From Phoebastria nigripes (lineage: Eukaryota > Chordata > Aves > Procellariiformes > Diomedeidae): a stretch of 64,000 nucleotides of DNA. Every line of letters begins with the position of its first letter. Position 1 is the stretch's first letter. The DNA is taken from contig JAYKAV010003063.1 of the NCBI GenBank assembly GCA_035582835.1, positions 165,487 through 229,486 on the forward strand, in the 5' to 3' direction. The translations under genes and the position numbers were made by a program. This document shows positions 20,521-31,860 of the stretch, piece by piece. The notes beneath the pieces are model-generated. The model worked only from the letters and a program-made list of their open reading frames with translations. It was not told the origin of the DNA and did no database searches.

Positions 20521-23500
20521 TAGCATTAGAGGTTCAGTTTGGAGCACTTGTATCGCATGCAACTGACTTAGATTTCAAGCTGGAGCCAAGTCTCCAATAA
20601 GAGAAGGCAGCTATAAAATCTTTTAGGGCTCTTAGTGTGATTTTAGGCTCAGCAACCTTAAGATGGGTTTTGTTCATATTTTGTTCATATTATGAATAAC
20701 TTACGTGGGACTCTGCCAANAGAATTTGAACTTTCTGACTCTGAACTGCGCAACAGGTACTATCTAAATCAGAAGTATTGGCCCTGCTAGTACTAGCTCT
20801 GTCTTGATCTCTCAGCTCTTCAGTCTGTGCTGTGACACTGAGAGGCCACTATGTTGACCACTTTCTTCTGATGAGCTCAGAGAGCTTACGTGGTTCTAGG
20901 ACACTTCTCTGAGGGATCCTGAACTCCCAGACCTTCAAAAGAATTTGATATAGCTTTGTGTGATGCAATCTGTTCTCCTGTTTTGCTATATAATGAAAAT
21001 GGGCAAGGGTCCATATCATTGGATCCGTAATGCAACCTAAATCTCAGTGAGGGAAAAAGAGAGGATATACAGCTGCAACAGCTTGACATGGCACAAGGAA
21101 ATCTGAATTGGGTGTACCGAGGATTGTGTCATCTCCTGCATTTTTGTTCCTCCGGGAAATACACAATCATCCCCAATAACCGTGATGCAGTTCCATGTTT
21201 CATTGGCATTTGGTATTTAAGCAGGTGACAGAAATAGGAACTGTTCCTTTCATATTCCTTCAATACCAGATAGGTCCATTATTTTAAAACATACTGCGAC
21301 GTAAGTCTGAACCACTGATTATGACATAAGTCTGAACCACTGATTTTCATTTCCTAAAATGAAATCCCACCCATTTTCTACCATCAATATGAAGTAGGCA
21401 TGCTCAATGTTAGCCTGGTCTTTTGCACTGCCATGTCCAGAACGATAGATGTTTTCAGGAAAACAAGAATGAAAATTAAATAGCAATTCAAATATTACTG
21501 ATTTTCCTTTCAAATTATTAACTTATCTGGGAAATATTAGATTTTTTTTTTTTTAACGTTTACATTGACTGCATTTAGGCCAGAGGTATAAAATCATTAA
21601 CATCTGTTTTCTGTCACTATAAGTGCATAATTTCCCTCTCTTTTAATTTCACATTCTAAGTTAATTTAGTGTTAAGAATATTAGATTAAGCTCTAGGGTA
21701 CTGAGGAGTAGATCATGTGCTAAGCCAGAGAGATGGGCAGTTTACCATAGCTAAGGTTCTGTCAGTAATTGTTTTGTAGGTGGCAGAAAAAAAGGCTAGC
21801 CCTTCCCTATCTTTTCCTTGTTGTTTTCATTTCACATAAGCAAAATAAAAATAAACTAACCTTTATATAAACCCAACAAAGGATGACTGTATTGCTGATA
21901 TGAAAGATCTGTTTACCCTGCCAGACAGCTCAGCTCACAGTTCTCATCCTCCAGATTGCATAAATGCTAGTGTGTTCTCAGGCCATATTTTGGAGTGAAT
22001 CATTCAATTCCATCTAAAACAAAACTTCGTTCCTGCAAATAGTTTGCTTTGGGGGCCTGTCCCAATAAACAGTAGATGAAAGGTAGTTTTGGCTCCCTTT
22101 GTCCTCAGCAGTCCTCCACGTCATTGCAGCAGCTTTCGTATCTGCAAGCGTGTTCCCATACTATCTTCCTATACCCACTGCATGCAATTCACATCTTCAG
22201 GTTNGTGGTATAAAAAACCAACGCTTTACAAGGCTGCAGCACAGCCCTCCCGTTATTGCTGCACAATTGGACCAAAACAATGCAAAATGGCATACACACA
22301 CACACACTGCCCACTAAAGCGCACANAAGCATGTGTTAGGACTTTTGGGACACTGCATGGAGTATAGATGGAACCCAAGGCCAAGTGTGACCAGTCACCT
22401 TCGGAGAGGTCTAGCACCAAGAAATGTGGACACAACTACTCTGTACTTCTTGATTTTGAAGCCAAGGATTAGTGACTGCAGGCGATGCAATTAGCGATAC
22501 AGACTAAATCACATAAACCCTTTTAAAAAGACTTCACTTCCAGTGAGCAAGAANGAGCATTCCCTAAAGCGAGCGTGATGGCAAATTTTCACCCTGCAGA
22601 ACCGCTCCAAAGCTGTTTCAGATCAGTGAACTCTCCTCTGAAGTCAAAAACTGTGGTGAAAAATGTCAGTGACAACAAAATCAAGCCAATTCAGTGTTTT
22701 AGTGTGCATGAGGCTTGAAGGTTTGACAGAGGATACTTGTCCTGGGAGCAGCAGAGCGCTGGAGGAGGGCTGAGGGGAGGAATATGAAGTACCTGCTCAG
22801 GCAGGATCTACTGGCATAGAGCTGCCGCAGGTCTTATGAAGATGTTAGCTGCGTAAGAACATTAACAACTATCTCCCATGATGTGATTTTTTTGGTTTTC
22901 TTTAATTTTCTTCTAGGTCCCAACTACTTGTGTGCTATAAACTTTTCCAGACCTTGAGATCATGGAGATAGGAAGTGAAAATGAGAAGTCAGATCAATCT
23001 CAAGGCTGAGAAGACAATCAGAAGAGTATTGTTAGAAAAAAACCCAAATGGCTCCTGGTATTTAAGCTGGCCCCAGGGTTCAGCTCCGATTCCTGATTTT
23101 TGAAAACATTACCAATATAGCATAAAGATGGAGCTCTTCAAACTCCTGAATGGCCTCGTGTAAGTTAGGATGCTGCTTTGTGTGCTTCAGCTTATTTACT
23201 TTCAGATGAAGTTCTGCAGGTTGTGTATTATGAAGAATGGATTAATTGTACTTTCCAGTTGGTATTAAAGATACATCTCTATTCAAGACAAGGTTTTCTC
23301 TAATTATCATCAGTGTGCTACTGAAAGCTGAAGGCAGGAACCAAGCCTCTTCCTTTCTCTCCTGGTCCCGCATTGCTGTTCTTTATTCTATGCCCAATTT
23401 TCTCTTCTGGAGACATCCAGCTCATTAAAAATCCAGCACGCTAAATCTGATGCTGATAATGCAATACTGTTAACTTTTTCCAGTTCACTGAAGGGCCAGA

Positions 23501-23629
23501 AGAAAATAAAAAGATAATCATCAGGAGAAATGTGGTCACCAGCCGCTCATTCCTGTCTCCTCTACTGACATAGGAAATACATAATTTATACCAGCAGGTC
23601 TTCTTCATGCAGCTTTTTCAGTTGCTAGG
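20521..23629. other. Unique non-coding DNA
   Basis: No gene is recognised. It holds a short tandem duplication: TAAGTCTGAACCACTGATT at 21302-21320 and 21327-21345, period 25 bp. A (CA)n run of about 7 units lies near 22291-22306. Confidence 0.55.
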
Positions 23630-23960
23630 AAATTAGGTCAATATGTTTTCATTTACTCTGAATTGGCTGCATTTATTTATTTATTTGCTTCTAGTGTGGC
23701 ACAAACATTTTTCTTTTAACAATTCCTGGCAGTTACATTAACATGCTGCTATAGCTAATGGCTGAACAATTATTTTTCCTGGAATCCAAATTGAAAGGTT
23801 AACCTTAGTATTTCTTTTTAAACATTTTAAATTGTTTTCAATTGCAGGAGTATTTATGATACAGTAGCAATTTAGAATAGAAAATAAATTAATAAATGAA
23901 TTACAATTTCATCAGCTCTATAGGCAAAGTGAAAATTAAACTACAACAATGAGAAAATTA
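23630..23960. other. Candidate conserved non-coding element
   Basis: AT-rich, repeat-free, with clustered homeodomain-type cores such as GCTAATGGCTGAACAATTAT. Low confidence; composition is the only evidence. Confidence 0.22.
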
Positions 23961-26900
23961 ATGTAGTCACACAGTATTACTGCTCTTTGGTTTGTGACTC
24001 AGAAAACCTCAGACCCTTTCATAGTGTATATTCTTGTGTAGACTACACAGAAGTGTTGATTTTTAAATAATATGAACAAGTGTGTCCTGTCAATTAGTGT
24101 GGACTGATTTTCTTTAAGTTCATTTTAATGTGTTTACACCAATGTAAGAATCTGAATATGTGGTCAAGTTCTTTTTAACTTGGGACCTTCATTATCAAAA
24201 GAATTAATAATTTTCTCGATTCTGTTCACTGGAAAAAGTCCCAAAAAAGTCAAGAACATGTATAAATCTCATTAAGATTGTAAATACAGGATTAGATAAG
24301 AGATATATACAACAAAGGAGCAAGGAGATTATTTGCCTGATCTCCTAATTCCTGTGAAATTTGTTTCTACTCATTAAAAGTAGCTCCTGAATCCTTCCGC
24401 TACTGAAGGATGGCTTTATTTTAGGAGAAAAAGTACATTCAAAATTTTTAATTTCGAAAGAGAATTGGCAAATTAAACATCCTGGATCTTTTTTTTTTTT
24501 TACAGTTCTTGCGGTTTAAAATCCCTGTACTGCTTGAGAGCAAATTGAATTGTCTTAAATCAGCAACAAGTATGCGCTAATGACACAGCTGTGTAGACCT
24601 TTATTCTTTCTCAGTAGCTATTTGCAGGCCAATATTGACATTTATTTGTGTAATTGCCAAATAGTGTATATGAACAATATCAGCCTAGGGAATGTTCACA
24701 AAGTGTTTATCTTCAGTGATGTGTTTCACTATTTACAATTTATTATGTTTTCTTTTCTGTTATATGNTTGTTTGCCTAGATCTTTTTAGCATTTCAATGA
24801 GTAAGGCTAAATAATGAATAAATAATGCATAAAGAAAAATCTCATTTTACCAGATGATAGTTCATGAAAATATGCTTTTTTTTTTCAGTAATCAAACACT
24901 TAAATATAATTAGACTTTTTATTTGTGAAAAGAAATTGTAAGATTTCACTAATAAGTGAAGTCGGTGGTCCTGTAATAAACTTTTTGTCACCTTGGAAAA
25001 AGCATGAAATGATTAGTTATGAAAACACTTAGAAGGTTCAGTTCTATAAAAAATCAGTGGAAACTGGGCTTGTTAATTAACAGTGCAAGGATACTATGCA
25101 TTATGGCTCATCTACTCTAATGGCTCACTCCCACCTACCGGAGAATTATTCCTCTGCCCTGTGATTACCCACTCCTCTTGTGTGCTCCTGACACCACACT
25201 TCTACCCCCTCCTTCCCACCAGCTCTGACCACTGACTGACTGACCATGCAGTAAAGCAAAACAGTGTGCTAATCCTACAGAAATCTCACTAGCAGGGTGA
25301 GAGGGGAACTATTCCAATGTTAGAAAGCAGAATCTGTCTAATTTGAGAAATAGGGCGAAACCACAGGGTTGGGAGCTAGGGGAGAGAGAGAGAAAAAAAG
25401 ATCAGCAAGATGGGAAGGAGTGGGACCATGTTTGGGGGGAACAGCAGTTTCTTTAGATGGGCTTTGATACATCGTTTATGTCTACGGTGTGCAACTGAAC
25501 CACTTACTGAGACCTTGATCTTGGTATGTTAACAAAGAATTCCAGAAAGAGATGAAATGGTATGATTTAAAGATATAAACACAGAATCCTTTACTTCTAT
25601 CAGCCTTGCTAAGAATGCCTAATTTGAGTTTTCCCAGCTTCAGTGTCCAGAGGTTATGCCTTACTGGTTCTTTAAAACAAAAAAGCCAATCAGGCATTAA
25701 CTGAAATTACTTTAAAAATGTCCAAGTCACCTTTCATGATTCTATTCGATAAACTAAACAGCTTGAGCTCTTAATTTTTTTACCATTAAAAGTTTTCTCC
25801 CATCATCAGATANTTTGTCTTTTTTCACCTTCTTCAGATTTAGAAGATTCCTTTTTTGTTATGTGAACAAAAGAAGGACACACTTTTTCTATCCTCAACC
25901 ACATTCTATTGAGGAATTTGATTATGTGCTCTCTTCTGTATTATAGTTCCTTATTTAAACATCCAGGACTACATTAGCAGTTTATAATTGCACTGGGAAG
26001 GGAGAGTTTATGTCTGCTGTGACCCTCAGCCCTTTTTCAGAGCCACCACCTTCCATTTGGTGTTCACGACCTGCTTTCCCTCTTTCAAGTGGAAATTCAC
26101 ATTATGTTATAGTCAAAGTTTTGTCTTCACATGCCCAGATAAGAAGGTCATACAAACCTTTATGCTACAGTCTTGTTCTTCTCATCTCTTTAACTCCTTA
26201 TATTTCAAATGTAAAAAAACACTTAGTCAGGAACATGTACCTCATTATGTATCAGGCTATTAGTCGGCCCAGTCTAGCTTTAATCTAATTTGAGGTTCTA
26301 GGCATTACTGATTTGCTAATTAGGTAATACTGTTTAATGTTATAATGGGGTAGTTGAGTTACAATATAATAAAATAAAAAAGCATCTGTTCTCTTGCACA
26401 GCACAAAATGTAATTATGGAGTAAAGCCTACCTAGAAAGGTTACACAAAATTCACTTATAATGGAGATGCTGAAAGCTATTGGAGCCATGGGACTCTGGA
26501 TTAACCAGAAAAACTGGTTTTTTCCATGTTTGTGTTTTACTATACAACAAAGTATATACCCTAAGTCTATCAAAAGCATCCATAAACTCCCATAAAAGTA
26601 ATGAATGATTCTCATCTTAGTTGTTCCAAAAGGCAACAAAGATCTTTTGTTTAGAAATAAAACAACCTTGGGCAAATCAGTGAGAGAATAAGGTCCCAAT
26701 TCAACAAAGCATTTTACCATTTTTTTTTCCTCAGCCCTCTTTAGTAAAGTGTTTAACTTTAAATGGATATCTGAGTTACACTGTACACAACAAGACTTAA
26801 ACATTATACTTGACTGCTCTCTCAACGGTTTGATGACTTGAGGTCTTAAAGGATTGGGGATGGTGGAAAAGATTTGTGTCACATAGATTTAGACATTTGA

Positions 26901-29900
26901 CCAATGCACCTTTAAAGTCTTTGGGCTCCTTATATGCAGTCGAGAGGATTAAGCAAATTACACAGTCTGCTGCAGATTACAGACAGGCTGAAATACCTGT
27001 GCTCAGCACTGATTATAGAAGGAGTGATAGAGAAATGACATCCTAAATTAGACACCTTAATGAAGGACTTACTTAAAGTTGGGTGGAATTAGCTGATCAT
27101 TTCTACAGAATGCAGAGCACCTTCTGGTTTCCCTAAGAATAAAGAGGGCTTGTTCCTTTGCACATGTAAAGCCATGGAAACTAGCCCTGAGAAGTGCTGA
27201 GCCTCTGCAAGTTGTCTTGACCTATATTTTGAAGTTACTCACAGCTTCTCAGTGTCAGGTATCTATTCTGTTCACATCTGTTTTCTTCAACTGCCTAGTA
27301 AATAAACTTGTGAAGAAGAATTCTAGTTATGAGTAATTATGAAAATCAGGAATATTTGGTTTGGTAAGATTCTACTTACAGCACCCAGAAAGGTGTAGAC
27401 GAGAATGTGCAAAAGGCTTTATATTGGAATTATTCTCACAAGATCTCCAGAGTCTATAGCAGGGCAGAAGCAACTCAGGAAGACAGGAATTAGTAAGAGG
27501 GAGGACATATAGAATAAGGAGAAATAGCAAGAGTGAGCAATGGCTCACACATAACACAGCTGGAGCTCATCATGGTCACAGAGATGGGCAGAACAAGAAC
27601 ACTTGACTAAGTGGACCCTCCTAGCCCAGGTCTGCATGAATAGTCCGTGCTGTGGAGTGAAGCAAAGGGATTTACTTTACCTAGAAAATCCATAAAAAAG
27701 TATAGTTTTATATAGGACACTGGAGCCATTATAGAAACTTAATGAATCGGATTCCCCCAGAAAAAAATATAGTTTAATGAGTTGGACGTGGATTTGACTT
27801 CAAAATTCCCCAAAGGTCTTTGAGCATTCAGTGGTTTTCTGTGGGTGTTGGCAGACAAAAGACTCAAAGTACAGGGCCACAACTCCACTCACTCAGACAG
27901 TTACTTGTTGAAAAGATAACCAAAAAATGTGGAACATTAAATCTAGTATACAGTTAAACCATCCAGCCCAATTTTTAGCTTCCAGCCAGCATGGAAGGGA
28001 TTTCTTTTGAATATACTCTTCCATGTATGAAAGGTGGCTGATACATTTCTGACTCAAAGGTTTAGGAAAGTTTGTGTTTGTCAACCAAGCTTTGAAACGT
28101 AAACTTTTATATCAAGGGCCATGATGTCTTGAATCTAATTTTGATATCAGTTATGCTAGTAAAATTCCAAAGGAATTATAATGAATAGCAGCCCTATTCT
28201 ACCATCGTATTTAACCCAGCTACTGTAATGTTACTAAGTGTGAGTTTCAAACATGCAGAGCAAATACTGGTAGTGGAAGACTGGACTGAGACTAGGCTCA
28301 GAAGTTTGCTAAATATTCTCAACATTCAACTTTTTAATTCCATATGAACTGTGTGAAATNGTTTGATGAAATTCATTGGGATATTGTACATATTTCATTC
28401 TCCTAAGGCCTTCTTTTGTTTGAAAGCACTCTTAGTTAGAGCTTAAGAAGAATTGTTGACAGCTCATTTCTTCATTTCTTTAGCAGGTGGTAAATTAATA
28501 GCTTAGGTGGGGGCTGCCATGAAGCATGAAAAATTATGAGTGGTGTCAGTCCAAATTACTGTCTTTAACTGCACATAAGGCAGTGAAAAAACATTAGCTA
28601 TGCAGTAAACATGGGTTTAGCCAACAAAAGGGATTTTACAAGGTTTCCTCAAGCAATCTCCAAAAGGTCATTCCATGCATCTGCTCCAGCCATTGGTAGC
28701 ATTTTATAGCCATTTGTTGTTGTTCTAAATCTGTGGCTGTAACAAGGATCTCATTAGCTAAATCAATGGATGAGGGACATGTTGCAATCATTTTTTCAGT
28801 GGAACTCAGAGGAAAAAATGCAGATATTGCAAATGCAAGCTAAAATATGAATATAAATAATGCATATAGTAATGCTAACATTTTTCACTTATGAGAAGAT
28901 TCCTGGTATAGGCTGGCTTTCAAGAAAGGAAATATATTCCATTTGTAGACTCACTGAAGTTTACTCTGTTTGCAGAAGCTCTAGGAACTAGAAAGAAAAA
29001 AACCTATAGCTCGTAAACTATACGTGCTTGAGATCATCTTCTAGAGCTGGCATGGAGATGCCCACACACATACTAATAATTTCACTTAGCTTCTGAAACA
29101 GGGTGGTACGCAAGCTGTCTCTTAGAATTTATTTTGGGCCTGAGCTAGCTCCTGAACTGTGCACAACAATTGTTTGTGAGTGCTAATTGTTGCACTACAG
29201 CAATTAAACAGTGCAGACAATGGAGCTCCACTGCTTGGGGGCAGTCACTGACACTAATCTATTAGTATAGATATAGCCATAGAGCAGAGACATATAGCCA
29301 CCTAAGAAGTTTCCAGCTGGTGAGGGACATCTTCAAGCTACCCTGTTGCTAGCGTTGCAGCGGTTGCATCTTCCTCCTAGCACATTGCTTTCACTCACTG
29401 CTCCATACCTGGTACTTCTGTTAATTATGCCCTCCTTGTCCCTTCCAGCTAGCATCCTAGCATGAGCATTTAGTGTACTCATGATTCTTGAACATTCATT
29501 TTGTGGACAGTCTCACTCAACTGAATCAGCATGAAGCAAGCCTGCTTGTTTCCAGACCTTTTACTTCTGGTTTCCACAGGGTGATTGTTGCTACTTACTA
29601 GGGATTAACAGCAAGGTAGATATATACTTGAGAAAATCAGTGTCCAGTTACACGATAGATTTCTGTCTGTATAAGTGGCCCCTTCTGAAGATGTCACTTT
29701 TACATGTGCTATCCCTTTATGTCTAGGCAGCTTCAGAGGAACTCCATCTGTATACACCTTTCAGTATTCAAAGATCTAATTCTCTGAATGTGTGGCTGTG
29801 AGGAAGGCAGCACAGCTTCACAAAGATGCCTTGAGTGTGATTAGCTGATCTTAACATCACAAAGGAAATAAAAGAGCACATCTGTGTGTGATTTTTGTGG

Positions 29901-30287
29901 AACTGGAGCAAACATCAGATTCTCTGTGCATAGGTGTTGGCTCCCTGGGAGTTCTTGAAACTTTGAGGAGTGCGACTTAAAAGTTCAACAAGATTTAAAG
30001 GAAAGGAACAAAGGCTGAAAGGCTTTTATATAGGCTGAAGGTGTAAAATCAGAAAGGTTTAAAGTGAATACATGAATCCGGTCGGACATCCTTCTAACAC
30101 CTACTGCATTTTACAAATGTGTGATGTCTATCAATATAGAATGGGAGAAGTGTAGTATAATATTAGTTTGTTAGTAATGCTGAAGAGTCTTTGATAAAAA
30201 TATGCAGGCTGGTGTCTTGGATAATGTACTGAAAAAGTTTTTGTACCCTAACTTCAGATAATGGTTGCTTAGCACTAAACCTAGTAA
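23961..30287. other. Unique non-coding DNA
   Basis: No gene is recognised. The minus strand is open for 180 codons at 26340-26882 but with no family resemblance. 26690-26790 may contain a scrap of an ancient palindromic transposon (AATTCAACAAAGCATTT, then GTTTAACTTTAAATGG). A small inverted repeat lies at 29159-29195. Confidence 0.5.
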
Positions 30288-30292
30288 CCTAC

Positions 30293-30880
30293 TGTCCTGG
30301 TTTCGGCTGGGAAATTTTCTTCCTAGTAGCTGGTACAGTGCTGTGTTTTGGATTTAGTATGAGAATAATGTTGATAACACACTGGTGTTTTAGTTTTTGC
30401 TAAGTAGTGCTTACACTAGTCAAGGACTTTTCAGCTTCTCATGCTCTGCCAGGAGCACAAGAAGCTGGGAGGAGGCACAGGCAGGACAGCTGATCCAAAC
30501 TGAACAAAGGGATATTCCGTAGTGTATGCCATCATGCTCAGTATATAAACTGGGGGGAGTTGGCTGGGGGGTGGCGATTGTTGTTTGGGGACCAGCTGGG
30601 CATCAGTCAGCGGGTGGTGAGTGGTTGCATCACTTGTTTTTCCTGGGTTTTGTTCCTCTCTCTCTCTCTCTCTCTCATTGTTTTCCTTTTCATTACAATT
30701 TGTTGTTGTTGTTGTTATTATTATTATTTTTATTTTATTTCAGGTATTAAACTATTCTTATCTCAACCCACGAGTTTTCCTAGTGTTGCTCTTCAGATTC
30801 TCTCCCCCATCCCACCGGGGTGGGAGGGTGAGCGAGTGGCTGTGTGGTGCTTGGTTGCCGACTGGGGTTAAACCACGACA
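30293..30880 (+). mobile_element. Solo LTR, endogenous retrovirus family A, copy 2
   Basis: This 588-bp LTR has ends TGTCCTGGTTTCGG and TTAAACCACGACA and an exact 5-bp target duplication CCTAC (30288-30292 and 30881-30885). Compared with copy 1 it lacks about 9 bp near its start (GGGATAGAGTTAATTTT has become GGGAAATTTT). The CRE palindrome is changed to TGCCATCA (30527-30534) while the TATA box TATATAAA (30542-30549) is kept. It carries a (CT)n run at about 30656-30677, a mixed TTG/TTA tract at about 30703-30727 and ATTAAA at 30746-30751. Confidence 0.97.
30527..30549 (+). promoter_or_regulatory. LTR promoter with degraded CRE (copy 2)
   Basis: TGCCATCA replaces TGACGTCA, and TATATAAA is intact. 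The family's ATF/CREB site is probably lost in this copy. Confidence 0.6.
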
Positions 30881-30885
30881 CCTAC

Positions 30886-31299
30886 TAAGCTTACAAACAC
30901 TGCTCCTCGTATAAGTGTGCAGAATAGAGAAAACCTGGACTCAGACAGGAATCTGTTAAAGCAAAAGCCAGGATGGATGAGATGAGCATCAGGATACGGT
31001 GGTCAGAAAACCTGGGTTCTACTGCAGAGTCTTGTATTAGCTTTCATTTTGATTTTGTTGAGTCTTATCTCTCTTCTTTCTTTACGGTCTCTTTTTCAAT
31101 TTTTTTTATTTGTTTGCTTCGCTTATGCTGAGAAAATATCATGAGATCAACACTTCCATTTGCAAGATGGNGTATAAGAGGGGTAGTGACTGATTATTTT
31201 CTGTGGCCACTAAGGAAGGGCTAGAAGAATAAGATTTTTTTAAAAAAATTAAAAAAAAAAAATGATGGACAAGAGGAAAATTTTCTAACTATCTGGGTG
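30886..31299. other. Unique non-coding DNA
   Basis: No gene is recognised. An A/T-rich run (TTTTTTTAAAAAAATTAAAA) lies near 31236-31262. Confidence 0.5.
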
Positions 31300-31860
31300 A
31301 CTAAACACAGGAATTTACTTAAGAACTTACAAAACTTGGTGGATTAGTGTTCATAAGGCAGATTTATTGAAAAAAAAGATCTCAGGCCAGTGATTAATCA
31401 CAGACTGTCATGTATATATAGCAAACTAAGTAAGCAATCTCACCGTCACAGGCAGGTTCCAACAAGATAATATACATGTCAAGAGTTTGGTGTCCTTCTT
31501 GTCCCTTGGATCACAATACATCACCCAGAGTCTATGGGTCATAAATAGTATGATCCTCATCCTACATATTCTTACATCTTTGGACATTCANAAGTGGCAA
31601 ATACCACAAATAAAATCAAGCTGTTTAATGGGTTATTCGTTTCTCAAATACATATCAGATAGGAGTGTGGCTATTCTTACCATTGTTCCCAATCATGGCA
31701 CAAATGATTCCTTGCATGTCTATCTCTGTTGTGTTTCAGCTACTCAAAATGGTAACTCAGTCAGACTTTTTCGAAGTCAACAATTTTCTTACTTCTTAAA
31801 GTTCTTGGTTTTTTACCACATTATTCTCACCCTATTTTGGCTCTTGGGTATATAATGTGT
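31300..31860 (-). mobile_element. Possible LTR-like element, minus strand (unclassified)
   Basis: Read on the minus strand, a TATATA box (plus-strand 31413-31420) is followed about 45 bp later by AATAAA (plus-strand TTTATT, 31363-31368) and then by a downstream stretch. This is the U3-R-U5 order of a retroviral LTR. The upstream part (31430-31860) would be U3 and is open for 122 codons on the plus strand (31487-31855). I cannot find firm TG...CA ends or a target duplication, and I do not recognise the family, so both boundaries are approximate. A chance TATA and AATAAA in AT-rich DNA is the main alternative. Confidence 0.3.

Noticed and set aside
26340..26882. 180-codon minus-strand open frame
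   Set aside because: Longest frame in unique DNA, but no domain, no codon pattern and no upstream signals. It overlaps a possible ancient transposon scrap. Probably chance.
31487..31855. 122-codon hydrophobic plus-strand frame as a membrane protein
   Set aside because: AT-rich DNA gives hydrophobic codons by chance, and the region looks more like an antisense LTR U3.
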